From NCBI GenBank assembly GCA_902470065.1, contig CABRFA010000002.1, forward strand, positions 1 through 64,000: a DNA stretch of 64,000 nucleotides. Direction: 5' to 3'. The translations under genes and the position numbers were made by a program. This stretch comes from an uncultured Collinsella sp. GTDB lineage: Bacteria; Actinomycetota; Coriobacteriia; Coriobacteriales; Coriobacteriaceae. This document shows, one piece after another, positions 33,232 to 42,615 of this stretch (position 1 is its first letter; the number at the start of each line of letters is the position of its first letter). Below the pieces are notes generated by a model. It worked only from the letters and a program-made list of their open reading frames with translations. It made no database searches and was not told the DNA's origin.

Positions 33232-34953
33232 TTAACGGCGTGCTGCCTTCACAAGCTCGGCGACCTTGGCGACGACCTCGTCGATCGCCACATCCTCGCG
33301 CTCACCCGTGGCACGGTCCTTGAGCTCAACGGTGCCATTCTTAAGGCCACGCTTACCCAGAACGACCTGATACGGGAAGCCCATAAGGTCGTTGTCGGCA
33401 AACTTAAAGCCGGGACGCTCGTCGCGGTCGTCGACGACAACCTCGATACCCACGGCGCACAGGCCATCAACGATCTGCTCGCAGACGGTAGCGCACTCCT
33501 CCTTCTTGGGATCGAGCGGAATCACCGCGACCTCGTACGGGGCAACGGAGACCGGCCAGACGATACCGTGCTCGTCGTTGTGCTGCTCCACGACGGCAGC
33601 GAGCGAGCGGGACACACCAACGCCGTAGCAGCCCATGATGAGCGGCTTCTCCTTGCCGTCCTCGTCCATAAAGGTGGCACCCATGGCCTCGGAATACTTG
33701 GTGCCCAGCTGGAAGACCTGAGAGACCTCGATGCCGCGGGCAGCGGAGAGCGGCTTGCCGCAGTGCGGGCAGGGGTCGCCGGCGACAACGGTGACCAGAT
33801 CGGCCCACTCATCGACGGTAAAGTCGCGCTCGGGGCAGGCACCGGTAAAGTGATAATCGACCTCGTTGGCACCGCAGGCCCACTGCTTGGACTCGCGCAG
33901 GCTCTCGTCGCACACCAGACGGATGCCCTCGGGCAGGTTGACCGGTCCGATAAAGCCCTTGTGCAGGCCGTTCGCCTGAAGCTCCTCGTCGGTCATCATG
34001 CGATAGCCCTTGCCAAAGACATGCTCGGCCTTGCAGTCATTGAGCTCGTGGTCGCCCGGGACAATGGCCACGACAGGCTTGCCCTCGGCATCGATGAGAG
34101 CCAAGGACTTGCGCGTGCCGTTCTCGGGGAAGCCGAAGAACTTTGCAACGGCCTCGATGGTGCCCATGCCCGGAGTCTCGACCTTGGTGAGCGTACCGTC
34201 GCCAGGACCCTCGGTCACAACGACCTTGGTGCTTGCGGCCTCGTCATCGGCAGCAAAGCCGCAATCGTCGCAGTAGACGAGCGAAGCCTCGCCGGCGTCG
34301 GCCAGAGCCATGTACTCGACGGAGGTGTCGCCGCCGATCTCGCCGGAGTCGGCGACAACGGGCAGAGCCTTGATGTAGCAGCGCTCGCAGATGTTGGCGT
34401 AGGCCTGCTTCATCTTGTCGTACTCCTCCTGCAGACTCTCCTGCGTGGCAGAGAAGCTGTAGGCGTCCTTCATGATGAACTCGCGACCGCGCATCAGGCC
34501 AAAGCGGGGACGGAACTCGTCGCGGAACTTATCCTGGATGTGATAGAGGTTCACCGGCAGCTGCTTGTAGGAACGCAGCTCATTGCGCACCAGGGCAGTC
34601 ACGGTCTCCTCGTGCGTGGGTCCGAGAACAAACTCGCGGCCGTGGCGGTCATCAAAGCGCACAAGCTCCTTGCCATAGGCGTCAATGCGGCCGGACTCAC
34701 GCCACAACTCGGCGTCGACCATGATAGGCATCATAAGCTCCTGGGCACCGGCGGCATCCATCTCGTCGCGCACGATGTTCTCGATCTTGCGAATCGAGCG
34801 CCATGCGAGCGGCAGGTAGGAATACAGACCGGCGGCCTCCTTGCGGATCATGCCGGCACGGAGCAGCAGGCGGTGGCTGGCGAGCTCAGCGTCCGCCGGA
34901 TCCTCTTTAAGCGTCGGCGCATAGAGCTTAGACATATACATTGCTCGGGTCAT
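33232..34953 (-). CDS. proS: prolyl-tRNA synthetase
   Basis: A class II synthetase charging tRNA-Pro. The 573 residues match the long bacterial type: motif 1 and 2 regions (LPLAWRSIRKIENIVRDEMD, FRPRFGLMRGREFIMKDAYSF), an inserted YbaK-like editing domain (about 225-385), motif 3 (YGVGVSRSLAAVVEQ) and a C-terminal anticodon domain. A cysteine pair (YCDDCGFAADDEA) lies just before the insert. The ATG directly follows the ispG stop, with GAGGAG upstream. Confidence 0.96.
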   Translation of the reverse strand: MTRAMYMSKLYAPTLKEDPADAELASHRLLLRAGMIRKEAAGLYSYLPLAWRSIRKIENIVRDEMDAAGAQELMMPIMVDAELWRESGRIDAYGKELVRFDDRHGREFVLGPTHEETVTALVRNELRSYKQLPVNLYHIQDKFRDEFRPRFGLMRGREFIMKDAYSFSATQESLQEEYDKMKQAYANICERCYIKALPVVADSGEIGGDTSVEYMALADAGEASLVYCDDCGFAADDEAASTKVVVTEGPGDGTLTKVETPGMGTIEAVAKFFGFPENGTRKSLALIDAEGKPVVAIVPGDHELNDCKAEHVFGKGYRMMTDEELQANGLHKGFIGPVNLPEGIRLVCDESLRESKQWACGANEVDYHFTGACPERDFTVDEWADLVTVVAGDPCPHCGKPLSAARGIEVSQVFQLGTKYSEAMGATFMDEDGKEKPLIMGCYGVGVSRSLAAVVEQHNDEHGIVWPVSVAPYEVAVIPLDPKKEECATVCEQIVDGLCAVGIEVVVDDRDERPGFKFADNDLMGFPYQVVLGKRGLKNGTVELKDRATGEREDVAIDEVVAKVAELVKAARR

Positions 34954-36036
34954 TTATTTCTCCTCAATAAGCTTGTCGACCTCGGCCATAAGCGCGTCGA
35001 CAATTTGGTCCTCAGCTACTTTACCAATGATCTGGCCATGCGAAAAGAGCAAGGCCTGACCACGTCCGCAAGCAACGCCCAGGTCGGCATCAGAAGCCTC
35101 GCCGGGGCCATTAACGGCACACCCCATCACGGCGATCGAAAGCGGCGCGGAGTAGTTCTTAAGCCGCTCGGTGACCTCCTCGGCGATGGGAATGAGGTTA
35201 ACCTGGCAGCGGGCGCACGTGGGGCACGAGACAATCTCGGGGCCACGGCGACGCAGGCCCAGCGACTGCAGAATACCCCAGGCAACCGGCGGCTCCTCGA
35301 CCGGATCGGCTGTGAGCGACACACGCATGGTGTCGCCAATGCCTTCGGAAAGCAAGATACCCAAGCCTACAGAGCTCTTGATGGTGCCCTGGAGCTTGGT
35401 CCCCGCCTCCGTCACGCCCAGGTGAAGCGGAACGTGGGGAATCTCACGCGACAGGGCTCGATAGGTATCGAGCGTCGTTTGCACGCTGTGGGCCTTGGCC
35501 GAAAGCACAATGTTCGTAAAGCCGCGGTCCTCAAAGTGCTTGACGAAGCGCTCGCTCGACATCACGAGCTTTTCGGGCTGCGTGAGGTCGTCGCGCTCGG
35601 CGATATCCTGCTCAAGCGAGCCCGCGTTCACGCCAATGCGAATCGCACAGCCCGCAGAACCCGCAGCATCGATCACCGCATCGACCTTGGCCCAATCGCC
35701 AATGTTGCCGGGATTGATGCGGAGCTTGGCGGCACCGGCCTCCACAGCGCCAATGGCCAGCTTGTGGTTAAAGTGGATATCGGCAACGATTGGCACCGGA
35801 GACTCGGCACAGATGGCGCGGAAACCCTCAAGCGCGGCCTCAGTGGGCACGCTCACACGCACGATATCGCAGCCAGCCTGCGCCAACGCGCACACTTGCG
35901 CAAGTGTTGCCTTGGCATCAGCGGTATCGGTGCAGGTCATGGATTGGACCACCACCGGCGCACCGCCACCGATCTGCACACCGCCCACATGCACGGGGCG
36001 CGTCAAATCGCGAGGCAAAGGATGGGATAAAGACAA
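34954..36036 (-). CDS. ispG: 4-hydroxy-3-methylbut-2-enyl diphosphate synthase
   Basis: An iron-sulfur enzyme of the MEP isoprenoid pathway. The 360 residues show the family start (HVGGVQIGGGAPVVVQSMT), a TIM-barrel half, and the C-terminal Cys sites CPTCARCQVN and GCAVNGPGE that hold the 4Fe-4S cluster. I place the start at TTG 36036, since AGGGGAG lies eight bases upstream. No ATG gives a sensible N-terminus. It follows rseP by 13 bases. Confidence 0.93.
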   Translation of the reverse strand: MSLSHPLPRDLTRPVHVGGVQIGGGAPVVVQSMTCTDTADAKATLAQVCALAQAGCDIVRVSVPTEAALEGFRAICAESPVPIVADIHFNHKLAIGAVEAGAAKLRINPGNIGDWAKVDAVIDAAGSAGCAIRIGVNAGSLEQDIAERDDLTQPEKLVMSSERFVKHFEDRGFTNIVLSAKAHSVQTTLDTYRALSREIPHVPLHLGVTEAGTKLQGTIKSSVGLGILLSEGIGDTMRVSLTADPVEEPPVAWGILQSLGLRRRGPEIVSCPTCARCQVNLIPIAEEVTERLKNYSAPLSIAVMGCAVNGPGEASDADLGVACGRGQALLFSHGQIIGKVAEDQIVDALMAEVDKLIEEK

Positions 36037-36049
36037 TCCAAACACTCCC

Positions 36050-37411
36050 CTACAGAATAAATCGAAGGATGTCGGAACGAAGCATATAGACAAACAGCAG
36101 CACAAAGAGCGCGATGCCCACATAGCTCACAATCGTCTGGACCTTGAGCGGAAGCTCGCGGCCCACAATCTTTTGAATGATCTCGATGACCAGCTTGCCG
36201 CCATCGAGTGGTGGGATGGGCAGCAGGTTCATAAAGCCAAGCGAGAACGAAATGAGGGCGGCAAACGAAAGGAATGTGGCAGGACCGGCAGCAGCAGCCT
36301 GTGAGGACATAACGCTAATACCCACGATCGAAGAAGACTGATCGAGAATCTCCATCGTATGCTGCGGCTGGAGCAGGCGCATCACGCCCTCCGCGGTCTG
36401 CACAACATAGGAGAATGACAGACGCGCCGAGGTGATGGGGTCCAAACGGACTACCTGCGTAGAGGCATACACACCTAGGCGCTCGTCCTCTTTGAGCGCA
36501 ACCGTGGTCGAATGCTGCTTGCCGTCACGCTCGTACTCGATGGCGATATCGTCCTTACCGGCGGCCTTGCCGATGGCATCGTAAACGTTCATCCATGTGG
36601 AGCACGATACACCGTCAACCGAAAGGATCGCATCACCAGCCTCGATACCCGCCTTGGCGGCAATAGACCCCTCGTCAACCTGACCGATCACGTTGGTATC
36701 GATCGGCACGGTGACGCCCGCAATGGAATAGATGCTCATAAGCAGCAAAAAACCCGTCAGGATATTGACGAGAATGCCCGCGAGCAGCATAAAGGCGCGC
36801 TTGAGAAAGCCCTGGCCAAGATAAGTGTGCGAGCGCTCTTGCGCCAAGAAATCAGCCTCGCCGCACGGCAGCTCCCACACATCGCCCTCGGCAGTCGCAT
36901 GCTCTCGATCGAACCGGCGGCCGTCAAAGGTGGTGTAACCCGCCGCGTCTCGCGGCAGCGTCTGATACTTGGTGGGATAGTAGCTCGGCGAGGGTTTCTC
37001 CCCTTCCTCATACCAGGGAGCGATGGAGCCCCAGCCCAGCAACAGAGCACAAGCCTCGAGCACATCCTCCTCGGAAAGCTCGAGCTCGACAGCAAGGTCG
37101 GCCACGGTCACGCGACCATGACGGTAGATAGCCGCGAGCACGCGATCGGCGCAGGAGACATCGGTCGGATCCATACCGCAGATGGCAGCGTAGCCACCCA
37201 GCAGCAGCGGGGTCACGCCAAACTTGGTTCCAATGCGACGCGACGTGTAATGGATGTCAAAGCGGCACGGCAGGCCCAAAAAGAACTCGGTCACACGAAC
37301 GCCGCAGGCACGCGCCGCCAAAAAGTGGCCGCCCTCGTGCAAAAACACGAGGACGGAAAGCATCAGCAGGCCCCAAAAGACCGATGAGAGAACGCTCAGA
37401 ACAGTATCCAT
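36050..37411 (-). CDS. rseP: RseP/RasP-type site-2 metalloprotease with an inserted domain
   Basis: An intramembrane zinc protease. HEGGHF near residue 25 and the distal LLPIPPLDGGKL form the active site. A PDZ domain (about 235-320) and four membrane helices are present. Between the first catalytic motif and the PDZ there is an extra block of about 110 residues, starting near DPTDVSCADRVLAAIYRHG, that reads like a winged helix followed by a linker and is absent from standard RseP. The start is uncertain. ATG 37411 is used here, and TTG 37426 is also possible. It sits in the usual dxr-rseP-ispG order. Confidence 0.9.
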   Translation of the reverse strand: MDTVLSVLSSVFWGLLMLSVLVFLHEGGHFLAARACGVRVTEFFLGLPCRFDIHYTSRRIGTKFGVTPLLLGGYAAICGMDPTDVSCADRVLAAIYRHGRVTVADLAVELELSEEDVLEACALLLGWGSIAPWYEEGEKPSPSYYPTKYQTLPRDAAGYTTFDGRRFDREHATAEGDVWELPCGEADFLAQERSHTYLGQGFLKRAFMLLAGILVNILTGFLLLMSIYSIAGVTVPIDTNVIGQVDEGSIAAKAGIEAGDAILSVDGVSCSTWMNVYDAIGKAAGKDDIAIEYERDGKQHSTTVALKEDERLGVYASTQVVRLDPITSARLSFSYVVQTAEGVMRLLQPQHTMEILDQSSSIVGISVMSSQAAAAGPATFLSFAALISFSLGFMNLLPIPPLDGGKLVIEIIQKIVGRELPLKVQTIVSYVGIALFVLLFVYMLRSDILRFIL

Positions 37412-37436
37412 AAAACGAAAAAGCAATCCTTATGGG

Positions 37437-38624
37437 TTAGGAACGGGTTGCGGCGAGCACCTGCGCAGCCTTTTCACGCGCCCACGCATCGATGTCGCGA
37501 AGCTGCTCAAACGAATCGACCGCCTGCATATCGTGGGCATCCATGCAGGATTCCACAATGCGATCGATATCGGTAAAACTGCAGCCATCGTGCAGGAAGG
37601 CTTCGACGGCGACCTCGTTGGCGGCATTGAGCACGCATGGCATGGTACCACCCGTCTTGCCGGCACGTTCGGCCAGTGCCAGACAGCGGAAGGTATCCAT
37701 GTCGGCAGCATCAAACGTGAGCTGCCCCAGCTCGCGGAAATCGATACGAGGCGCCGGGGTATCCCAACGCTCGGGATACGAGAACGCGAACTGGATGGGA
37801 ATACGCATGTCGGAAGCACCGAGATGCGCCATCACGGAGCCGTCGGCAAACTCGACCATAGAGTGAATCTTGGACTGACGCTGCACGACCACGTTAATGA
37901 AATCGAGGTCGCAGTTAAACAGATGCATGGCCTCAATGCGCTCCAGGCCCTTGTTCATGAGGGTGGCGGAGTCGATGGTGATCTTGGCGCCCATGGCCCA
38001 CGTGGGATGTGCGAGGGCATCGGCACGCGTCACGCGATTGAGCTCGTCGCGCGTGCGGCCAAAGAACGGACCGCCCGAGCAGGTGAGCCAAATACAATGA
38101 GCCTCGCGCGGGTTCTCCCCCAGATAGCACTGGTAGATGGCGGAGTGCTCAGAGTCGACTGGAATAAGCTGGCCCGGTTGCGCCAACGGCATAAGCAAGT
38201 CGCCACCGACGACGAGGGACTCCTTGTTGGCAAGGGCAAGGCGCTTATTCGAGGTCAAGGCCGCATGGCTCGCCTCGAGACCGGCGGCGCCCACAATAGC
38301 GACGAGCACGCAGTCGACATCGTCGCGACGCGCGAGCTCGCAAACCGCCTGCGCGCCAACGCCGAGCTTCGTTCCCTCGGGCAACTCCTGCAGCACGGCG
38401 TCATCGCCATGAGCGACATCGGCCACGGCAACCGCCGGAACCGAGAACTCGCGGGCAGCGGCAACGAGCTCCGAGGTGCTGGAGTTAACGGACAGCGCCG
38501 TCACCTGCAGGCGATCGGCATGCTGACGGCACACATCGAGTGCCTGGGTGCCGATGGAGCCCGTACAGCCCAGGATGGCAACACGGAGACGTCCATCGGA
38601 GCCATACGTCGTCTGGAAGGACAT
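37437..38624 (-). CDS. dxr: 1-deoxy-D-xylulose-5-phosphate reductoisomerase
   Basis: Second enzyme of the MEP pathway. The 395 residues contain the NADPH loop ILGCTGSIGTQALDV, metal and substrate motifs PVDSEHSAIYQCY and LTCSGGPFF, and the AHPTWAMGAKITIDSATLMNK block. The start ATG overlaps the cdsA stop as TAATG, with GGAGG nine bases upstream. The protein appears complete. Confidence 0.96.
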   Translation of the reverse strand: MSFQTTYGSDGRLRVAILGCTGSIGTQALDVCRQHADRLQVTALSVNSSTSELVAAAREFSVPAVAVADVAHGDDAVLQELPEGTKLGVGAQAVCELARRDDVDCVLVAIVGAAGLEASHAALTSNKRLALANKESLVVGGDLLMPLAQPGQLIPVDSEHSAIYQCYLGENPREAHCIWLTCSGGPFFGRTRDELNRVTRADALAHPTWAMGAKITIDSATLMNKGLERIEAMHLFNCDLDFINVVVQRQSKIHSMVEFADGSVMAHLGASDMRIPIQFAFSYPERWDTPAPRIDFRELGQLTFDAADMDTFRCLALAERAGKTGGTMPCVLNAANEVAVEAFLHDGCSFTDIDRIVESCMDAHDMQAVDSFEQLRDIDAWAREKAAQVLAATRS

Positions 38625-39523
38625 TACAGCACGCCTCCGATCATCAGCATCAGCTGCGCGGTGATGCAACCGAAGATAAGCGAATCGCTACGGTCGAGCA
38701 TGCCGCCGTGGCCCGGGATAAGGTTGCCGGAATCCTTGACGCCCACGCCACGCTTGATACGCGACTCGATGAGGTCGCCGATAACGCCCAGGACGGACAC
38801 GACCACGCCGCACAGCAGCGCATAGGGCAGGCTGAGCTTGTAGAAGTGCGTCGCCCACAGGATGAGCCAAATCAAAACCGAGCCCAGGATGCCGCCGACA
38901 AATCCCTCCCAGCTCTTTTTGGGAGAGATCTTGGGAACCATCTTGTGCTTACCGATACGGCTGCCCACGATGTAGGCAAACGAATCGGAGACCCAAAGGG
39001 ACGCGCAAACACCCACCGAAAGCAGGGCGCCGGCAAAACCGGGCACAGCATCGCGCAGCAGCACGATAGCCGACAGCATAAAGCCAGTGTAGATGGGACC
39101 CATGAGCGTCACGGCCACATCAGAGATGCGGGTACGCGGCGACCAGACATACCAAATGCCCACAGCGAGCATCAGGGCAAAAAGCAGGGCATTCAGCAAC
39201 ATCGAATCGCCCAACGCCGACAGCGGAAAGAGTACGGCGGCAGCGATACCCATGCGCTCGTTAGCCATCTTGCCATCGAGCCTTGTCATACGGAAAAACT
39301 CATAGCAGCACAGACCACTCATGACGGAAACAAAGATGGCCGTGGGCACGATACCCAAAACCAGGCACAGGATAAAGACAACGGCGTAGACGATACCGGC
39401 GGCGGCACGGGTAATAAAGCCCGACAGCCACGAACCGGTGCCGCCCTTCACTGCAGGCGCGCCAGCAGTGGCAGCTTTGCGCGAAGGCGTCTTGGGAGCA
39501 GTTGCCTTGGGACGATCGGACAC
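38624..39523 (-). CDS. cdsA: phosphatidate cytidylyltransferase
   Basis: Makes CDP-diacylglycerol for phospholipid synthesis. The 299-residue membrane protein has about eight helices and the CDS signature KRGVGVKDSGNLIPGHGG followed by MLDRSDS. The first 30 residues form a Lys/Ala/Pro-rich cytoplasmic tail. The start is GTG with GGAGG upstream, two bases after uppS. Confidence 0.95.
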   Translation of the reverse strand: MSDRPKATAPKTPSRKAATAGAPAVKGGTGSWLSGFITRAAAGIVYAVVFILCLVLGIVPTAIFVSVMSGLCCYEFFRMTRLDGKMANERMGIAAAVLFPLSALGDSMLLNALLFALMLAVGIWYVWSPRTRISDVAVTLMGPIYTGFMLSAIVLLRDAVPGFAGALLSVGVCASLWVSDSFAYIVGSRIGKHKMVPKISPKKSWEGFVGGILGSVLIWLILWATHFYKLSLPYALLCGVVVSVLGVIGDLIESRIKRGVGVKDSGNLIPGHGGMLDRSDSLIFGCITAQLMLMIGGVL

Positions 39524-39525
39524 GA

Positions 39526-40320
39526 TTAAGCCTCCTCGGTCTTGCTCAGTCCACCAAACCTACGGTCACGGCCCTGATAGGCCAAAATGGCGTCGACAAG
39601 GCCCCAACGATCAAAGTCGGGCCAATAGGTATCGGTGACGTAGAATTCGGAATAAGCCACCTGCCACAGCAGATAGTTCGAAAGGCGCAGCTCACCAGAA
39701 GTGCGAATCACAAGCTCAGGATCGGGAAGGCCAGCGGTATAGAGGTGGGAAGCCACCATGTCGTCATCAATTGCGCCAGGATCGATCTTACCGGCGGCAG
39801 CGTCGAGTGCGATCTGACGGACAGCGCGGGTAATCTCGGCACGCGCGCCGTAGTTGACGGCAAGCGCCAGCGTCATACCGGTGTGATCGGCGCACTCGGC
39901 AAGACCGCGTTCAAAAACGTCGCGGGTCTTCTTGGGTAGCGCAGAAATGTCACCCAAAAAGACAACGCGCACGTTTTCGCGCTTCAGCAGCGGCAGCTCG
40001 TCGATAAACGTCTTGGCAAACAGATGCATCAAGACGTTAACCTCATGCTGCGGACGGTTCCAGTTTTCAGTAGAAAACGCATAGGCCGAAAGCACGTCGA
40101 CGCCCAGACGCACGCAGGCGGTAATAATCTCGCGAAGGGAGACGATACCCGCCTTGTGGCCCTCGGTGCGCGCAAGACCGCGCGACGTGGCCCAACGACC
40201 GTTGCCGTCCATGATGCACGAGATATGGTGCGGAATGTTACTGAGGTCAAGGTCGGAAAAACCGACGCCCGCAGGGGCGTCGGCAAAGTACTCGACCAGT
40301 TTATGCTCGTCGTATTGCAC
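39526..40320 (-). CDS. uppS: undecaprenyl diphosphate synthase
   Basis: A cis-prenyltransferase making the C55 carrier lipid for cell-wall synthesis. The 264 residues hold ISCIMDGNGRWATSRG with the catalytic Asp, the AFSTENWNRP motif, and the C-terminal ELRLSNYLLWQVAYSEFY block. The start is GTG overlapping the frr control region, with GGAG at the end of frr. Confidence 0.96.
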   Translation of the reverse strand: MQYDEHKLVEYFADAPAGVGFSDLDLSNIPHHISCIMDGNGRWATSRGLARTEGHKAGIVSLREIITACVRLGVDVLSAYAFSTENWNRPQHEVNVLMHLFAKTFIDELPLLKRENVRVVFLGDISALPKKTRDVFERGLAECADHTGMTLALAVNYGARAEITRAVRQIALDAAAGKIDPGAIDDDMVASHLYTAGLPDPELVIRTSGELRLSNYLLWQVAYSEFYVTDTYWPDFDRWGLVDAILAYQGRDRRFGGLSKTEEA

Positions 40321-40321
40321 C

Positions 40322-40858
40322 TTAGATCTCCATGACCTCGGCTTCTTTTTCCTTCAGAAGCTCCTCGACCTTGGCGACATACTCATCGGTGTGCTTCTGG
40401 ACCTTGGCCTGCTCGCGACGGACATCGTCCTCGGTGAGCTCCTCATCGCGCTCGAGCTTGTTGTTGAAGTCGCGACGGATGTTACGGATAGACACCTTGG
40501 CCTGCTCGGCGTACTCGCGGCACTCCTTGACGAGCTCGCGACGGCGCTCCTCGGTGGGAGCCGGGAACGGAAGACGAACGACGGTGCCATCGGAGTTGGG
40601 GGTAATACCCAGATCGGAAGCGCCGATGGCCTTGACGATAGCATTGATGAGTGCCTTGTCCCACGGCTCGATGAGCAGCATGTGGGCCTCGGGGGTCTTG
40701 ACGGCGGCAACCTGCGTGACCGGCGTGGGAACACCGTAATAATCGACGGTGATGTCGGACAGAATGTTGGCATTGGCGCGGCCGGTACGGACCTTGGAGA
40801 AGTTATGCTTGAGGGACTCGAGCGACTTGTCCATGTGGGCGGTGATGTTCTCTGCCAT
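40322..40858 (-). CDS. frr: ribosome recycling factor
   Basis: Splits post-termination ribosomes together with EF-G. The 178-residue protein has the expected helical ends and the RTGRANANILSDITVDYYG block, PNSDGTVVRLPFPAPTEERR and the C-terminal HTDEYVAKVEELLKEKEAEVM. Slightly shorter than the common 185 residues but complete. It follows pyrH by two bases. Confidence 0.97.
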   Translation of the reverse strand: MAENITAHMDKSLESLKHNFSKVRTGRANANILSDITVDYYGVPTPVTQVAAVKTPEAHMLLIEPWDKALINAIVKAIGASDLGITPNSDGTVVRLPFPAPTEERRRELVKECREYAEQAKVSIRNIRRDFNNKLERDEELTEDDVRREQAKVQKHTDEYVAKVEELLKEKEAEVMEI

Positions 40859-40860
40859 GC

Positions 40861-41583
40861 TTAATCCTCCTGATAGACGAGCGTGCCGACGGGCTCACCC
40901 GAAAGCGCGCGCTTGACGGTGTCCTCGCCATCGATGTTGAGGACCAAAATCGGCATACGGTTGTCCTGGCACAGTGCCGTAGCCGTGGAATCCATAACCT
41001 GCAGACCGCGGACGAGAACCTCGTGATAGGTAATCTTGTCAAACCGGACGGCATCGGCACACTTGACGGGATCCTTGTCGTAGATACCGTCGACCTTGGT
41101 GGCCTTGATCAGAATCTCCGCACCGATCTCGCAGGCGCGAAGGGCCGCGGCGGTGTCGGTCGTAAAGTACGGATTGCCCGAGCCGGCAGCGAAGATAACG
41201 ACATTGCCCTTGGACAGGTGGTTGATGGCGCGGCGACGAATATAGGGCTCGCAAATCTCGTTCATCTGAATAGCGCTCATAACGCGGCAAGGAACATCGT
41301 TATGCTCGAAGGCATCCTGCAGGGCGAGCGCGTTCATAACGGTTGCCAGCATGCCCATGTAGTCGGCCTGAGCACGCTCCATGCCACCGGCAGCGCCGGC
41401 CATGCCGCGGAAAATATTGCCGCCGCCGACAACGACGCCGACCTCATGGCCAACGGCGAGCAGCTCCTTGACCTGCTTAGCAAGATGGTCGGTAACCTTA
41501 GGGTCGATGCCATATTGGCCGTCGCCCATCAGTGCTTCGCCGGAAAGCTTAAGAAGCACGCGTTTATATCGGATGTCGGACAA
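40861..41583 (-). CDS. pyrH: UMP kinase
   Basis: Phosphorylates UMP to UDP. The 240 residues of the amino-acid-kinase fold show KRVLLKLSGEALMG, VVGGGNIFRG and the YDKDPVKCADAVRFD segment typical of bacterial UMP kinases. The start is TTG with AAAGGAGG six bases upstream. It opens the pyrH-frr-uppS-cdsA-dxr-rseP-ispG-proS run, behind the tsf terminator. Confidence 0.96.
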   Translation of the reverse strand: MSDIRYKRVLLKLSGEALMGDGQYGIDPKVTDHLAKQVKELLAVGHEVGVVVGGGNIFRGMAGAAGGMERAQADYMGMLATVMNALALQDAFEHNDVPCRVMSAIQMNEICEPYIRRRAINHLSKGNVVIFAAGSGNPYFTTDTAAALRACEIGAEILIKATKVDGIYDKDPVKCADAVRFDKITYHEVLVRGLQVMDSTATALCQDNRMPILVLNIDGEDTVKRALSGEPVGTLVYQED

Positions 41584-41641
41584 AGCGATCCTCCTTTAAT
41601 TAGACTCTCAATATGATATCAAAGGCTCTGATAAGAGCCAT

Positions 41642-41678
41642 GAAAAAGCAGGCTGTGAGTAAAACCCACAGCCTGCTC
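41642..41678 (-). terminator. tsf terminator
   Basis: GAGCAGGCTGTG and CACAGCCTGCTT pair on the minus strand and are followed by TTTC. It separates rpsB-tsf from pyrH. Confidence 0.88.
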
Positions 41679-41700
41679 ATTACCAGCTACAAGAGCTTAT

Positions 41701-42570
41701 TTACTCGCCACGGACCAGACGGTCAAAGGCAACGACGGTAATGGTGTCGCCGAGCTCCTTGGAGACCTGCTCAGCGTACTTCTTGATGGTGAGGGAGCTG
41801 TCCTTGATGAACTCCTGCTCGGTGAGCACGGACTGCTTGTAGAACTTCTCCAGACGGCCGACAGCCATCTTCTCCTGGATAGCCTCGGGCTTACCGGACT
41901 CGGCAGCCTGAGCCATGTAGATCTGCTTCTCGTGCTCGACGGTCTCGGCCGGAACCTGATCGCGGGTAGCGCAGATCGGGGCGACGGCGGCAACCTGAAG
42001 GGCAACGTCGTGAGCGAAGGTCTTGAAGGACTCAGCCTGAGCGGTCTCGGCCTTCTCGAAGGCGAACTCGACGAGGACGCCGATCTTACCACCCATGTGG
42101 ATGTAAGAAGCGAGCGCGCCGTTCTCAGCCTTGCGGGCAGCGAAGCGGGAGATCTTCATGTTCTCGCCCATGATGTGAATCATCTCGGTGAGCTCGGAGG
42201 AAACGGTCTCCTCGCCCATCGACTTCTCGAGCAGAGCGTCGACGTCAGCAGGCTCGGTGGTAGCGACAACCTCAGCGACCTTGGAAGCAAAGCCGGTGAA
42301 CTTGGCGTTGGAGCCAACGAAGTCGGTCTCGCAGGAGAGCTCGAGCAGAGCGCCGGTCTTGCCATCCTCGGAGACGAACGCGGCGACAGCGCCCTCGTTG
42401 GTCTCACGGCCAGCCTTCTTGGCAGCCTTGGCAAGGCCGTTCTTACGCAGAACGTCGACAGCGGCGTCCATGTCGCCGTCAGCCTCGACGAGAGCCTTCT
42501 TGCACTCCATCATCGGGGAGTCGGTCATCTCGCGGAGCTGCTTGACCATAGCGGCGGTAATCTGGGCCAT
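41701..42570 (-). CDS. tsf: elongation factor Ts
   Basis: The nucleotide exchange factor for EF-Tu. The 289 residues include MVKQLREMTDSPMMECKKAL (UBA domain), the TDFVGSNAKFTGFA block that contacts EF-Tu, and the dimerisation core. GAAAGGA precedes the ATG at 42570. It follows rpsB by 45 bases. Confidence 0.97.
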   Translation of the reverse strand: MAQITAAMVKQLREMTDSPMMECKKALVEADGDMDAAVDVLRKNGLAKAAKKAGRETNEGAVAAFVSEDGKTGALLELSCETDFVGSNAKFTGFASKVAEVVATTEPADVDALLEKSMGEETVSSELTEMIHIMGENMKISRFAARKAENGALASYIHMGGKIGVLVEFAFEKAETAQAESFKTFAHDVALQVAAVAPICATRDQVPAETVEHEKQIYMAQAAESGKPEAIQEKMAVGRLEKFYKQSVLTEQEFIKDSSLTIKKYAEQVSKELGDTITVVAFDRLVRGE

Positions 42571-42615
42571 TGTGGTTCCTTTCAAAGAGATGAAAAAGAA
42601 TTAACTAAGACTGAT

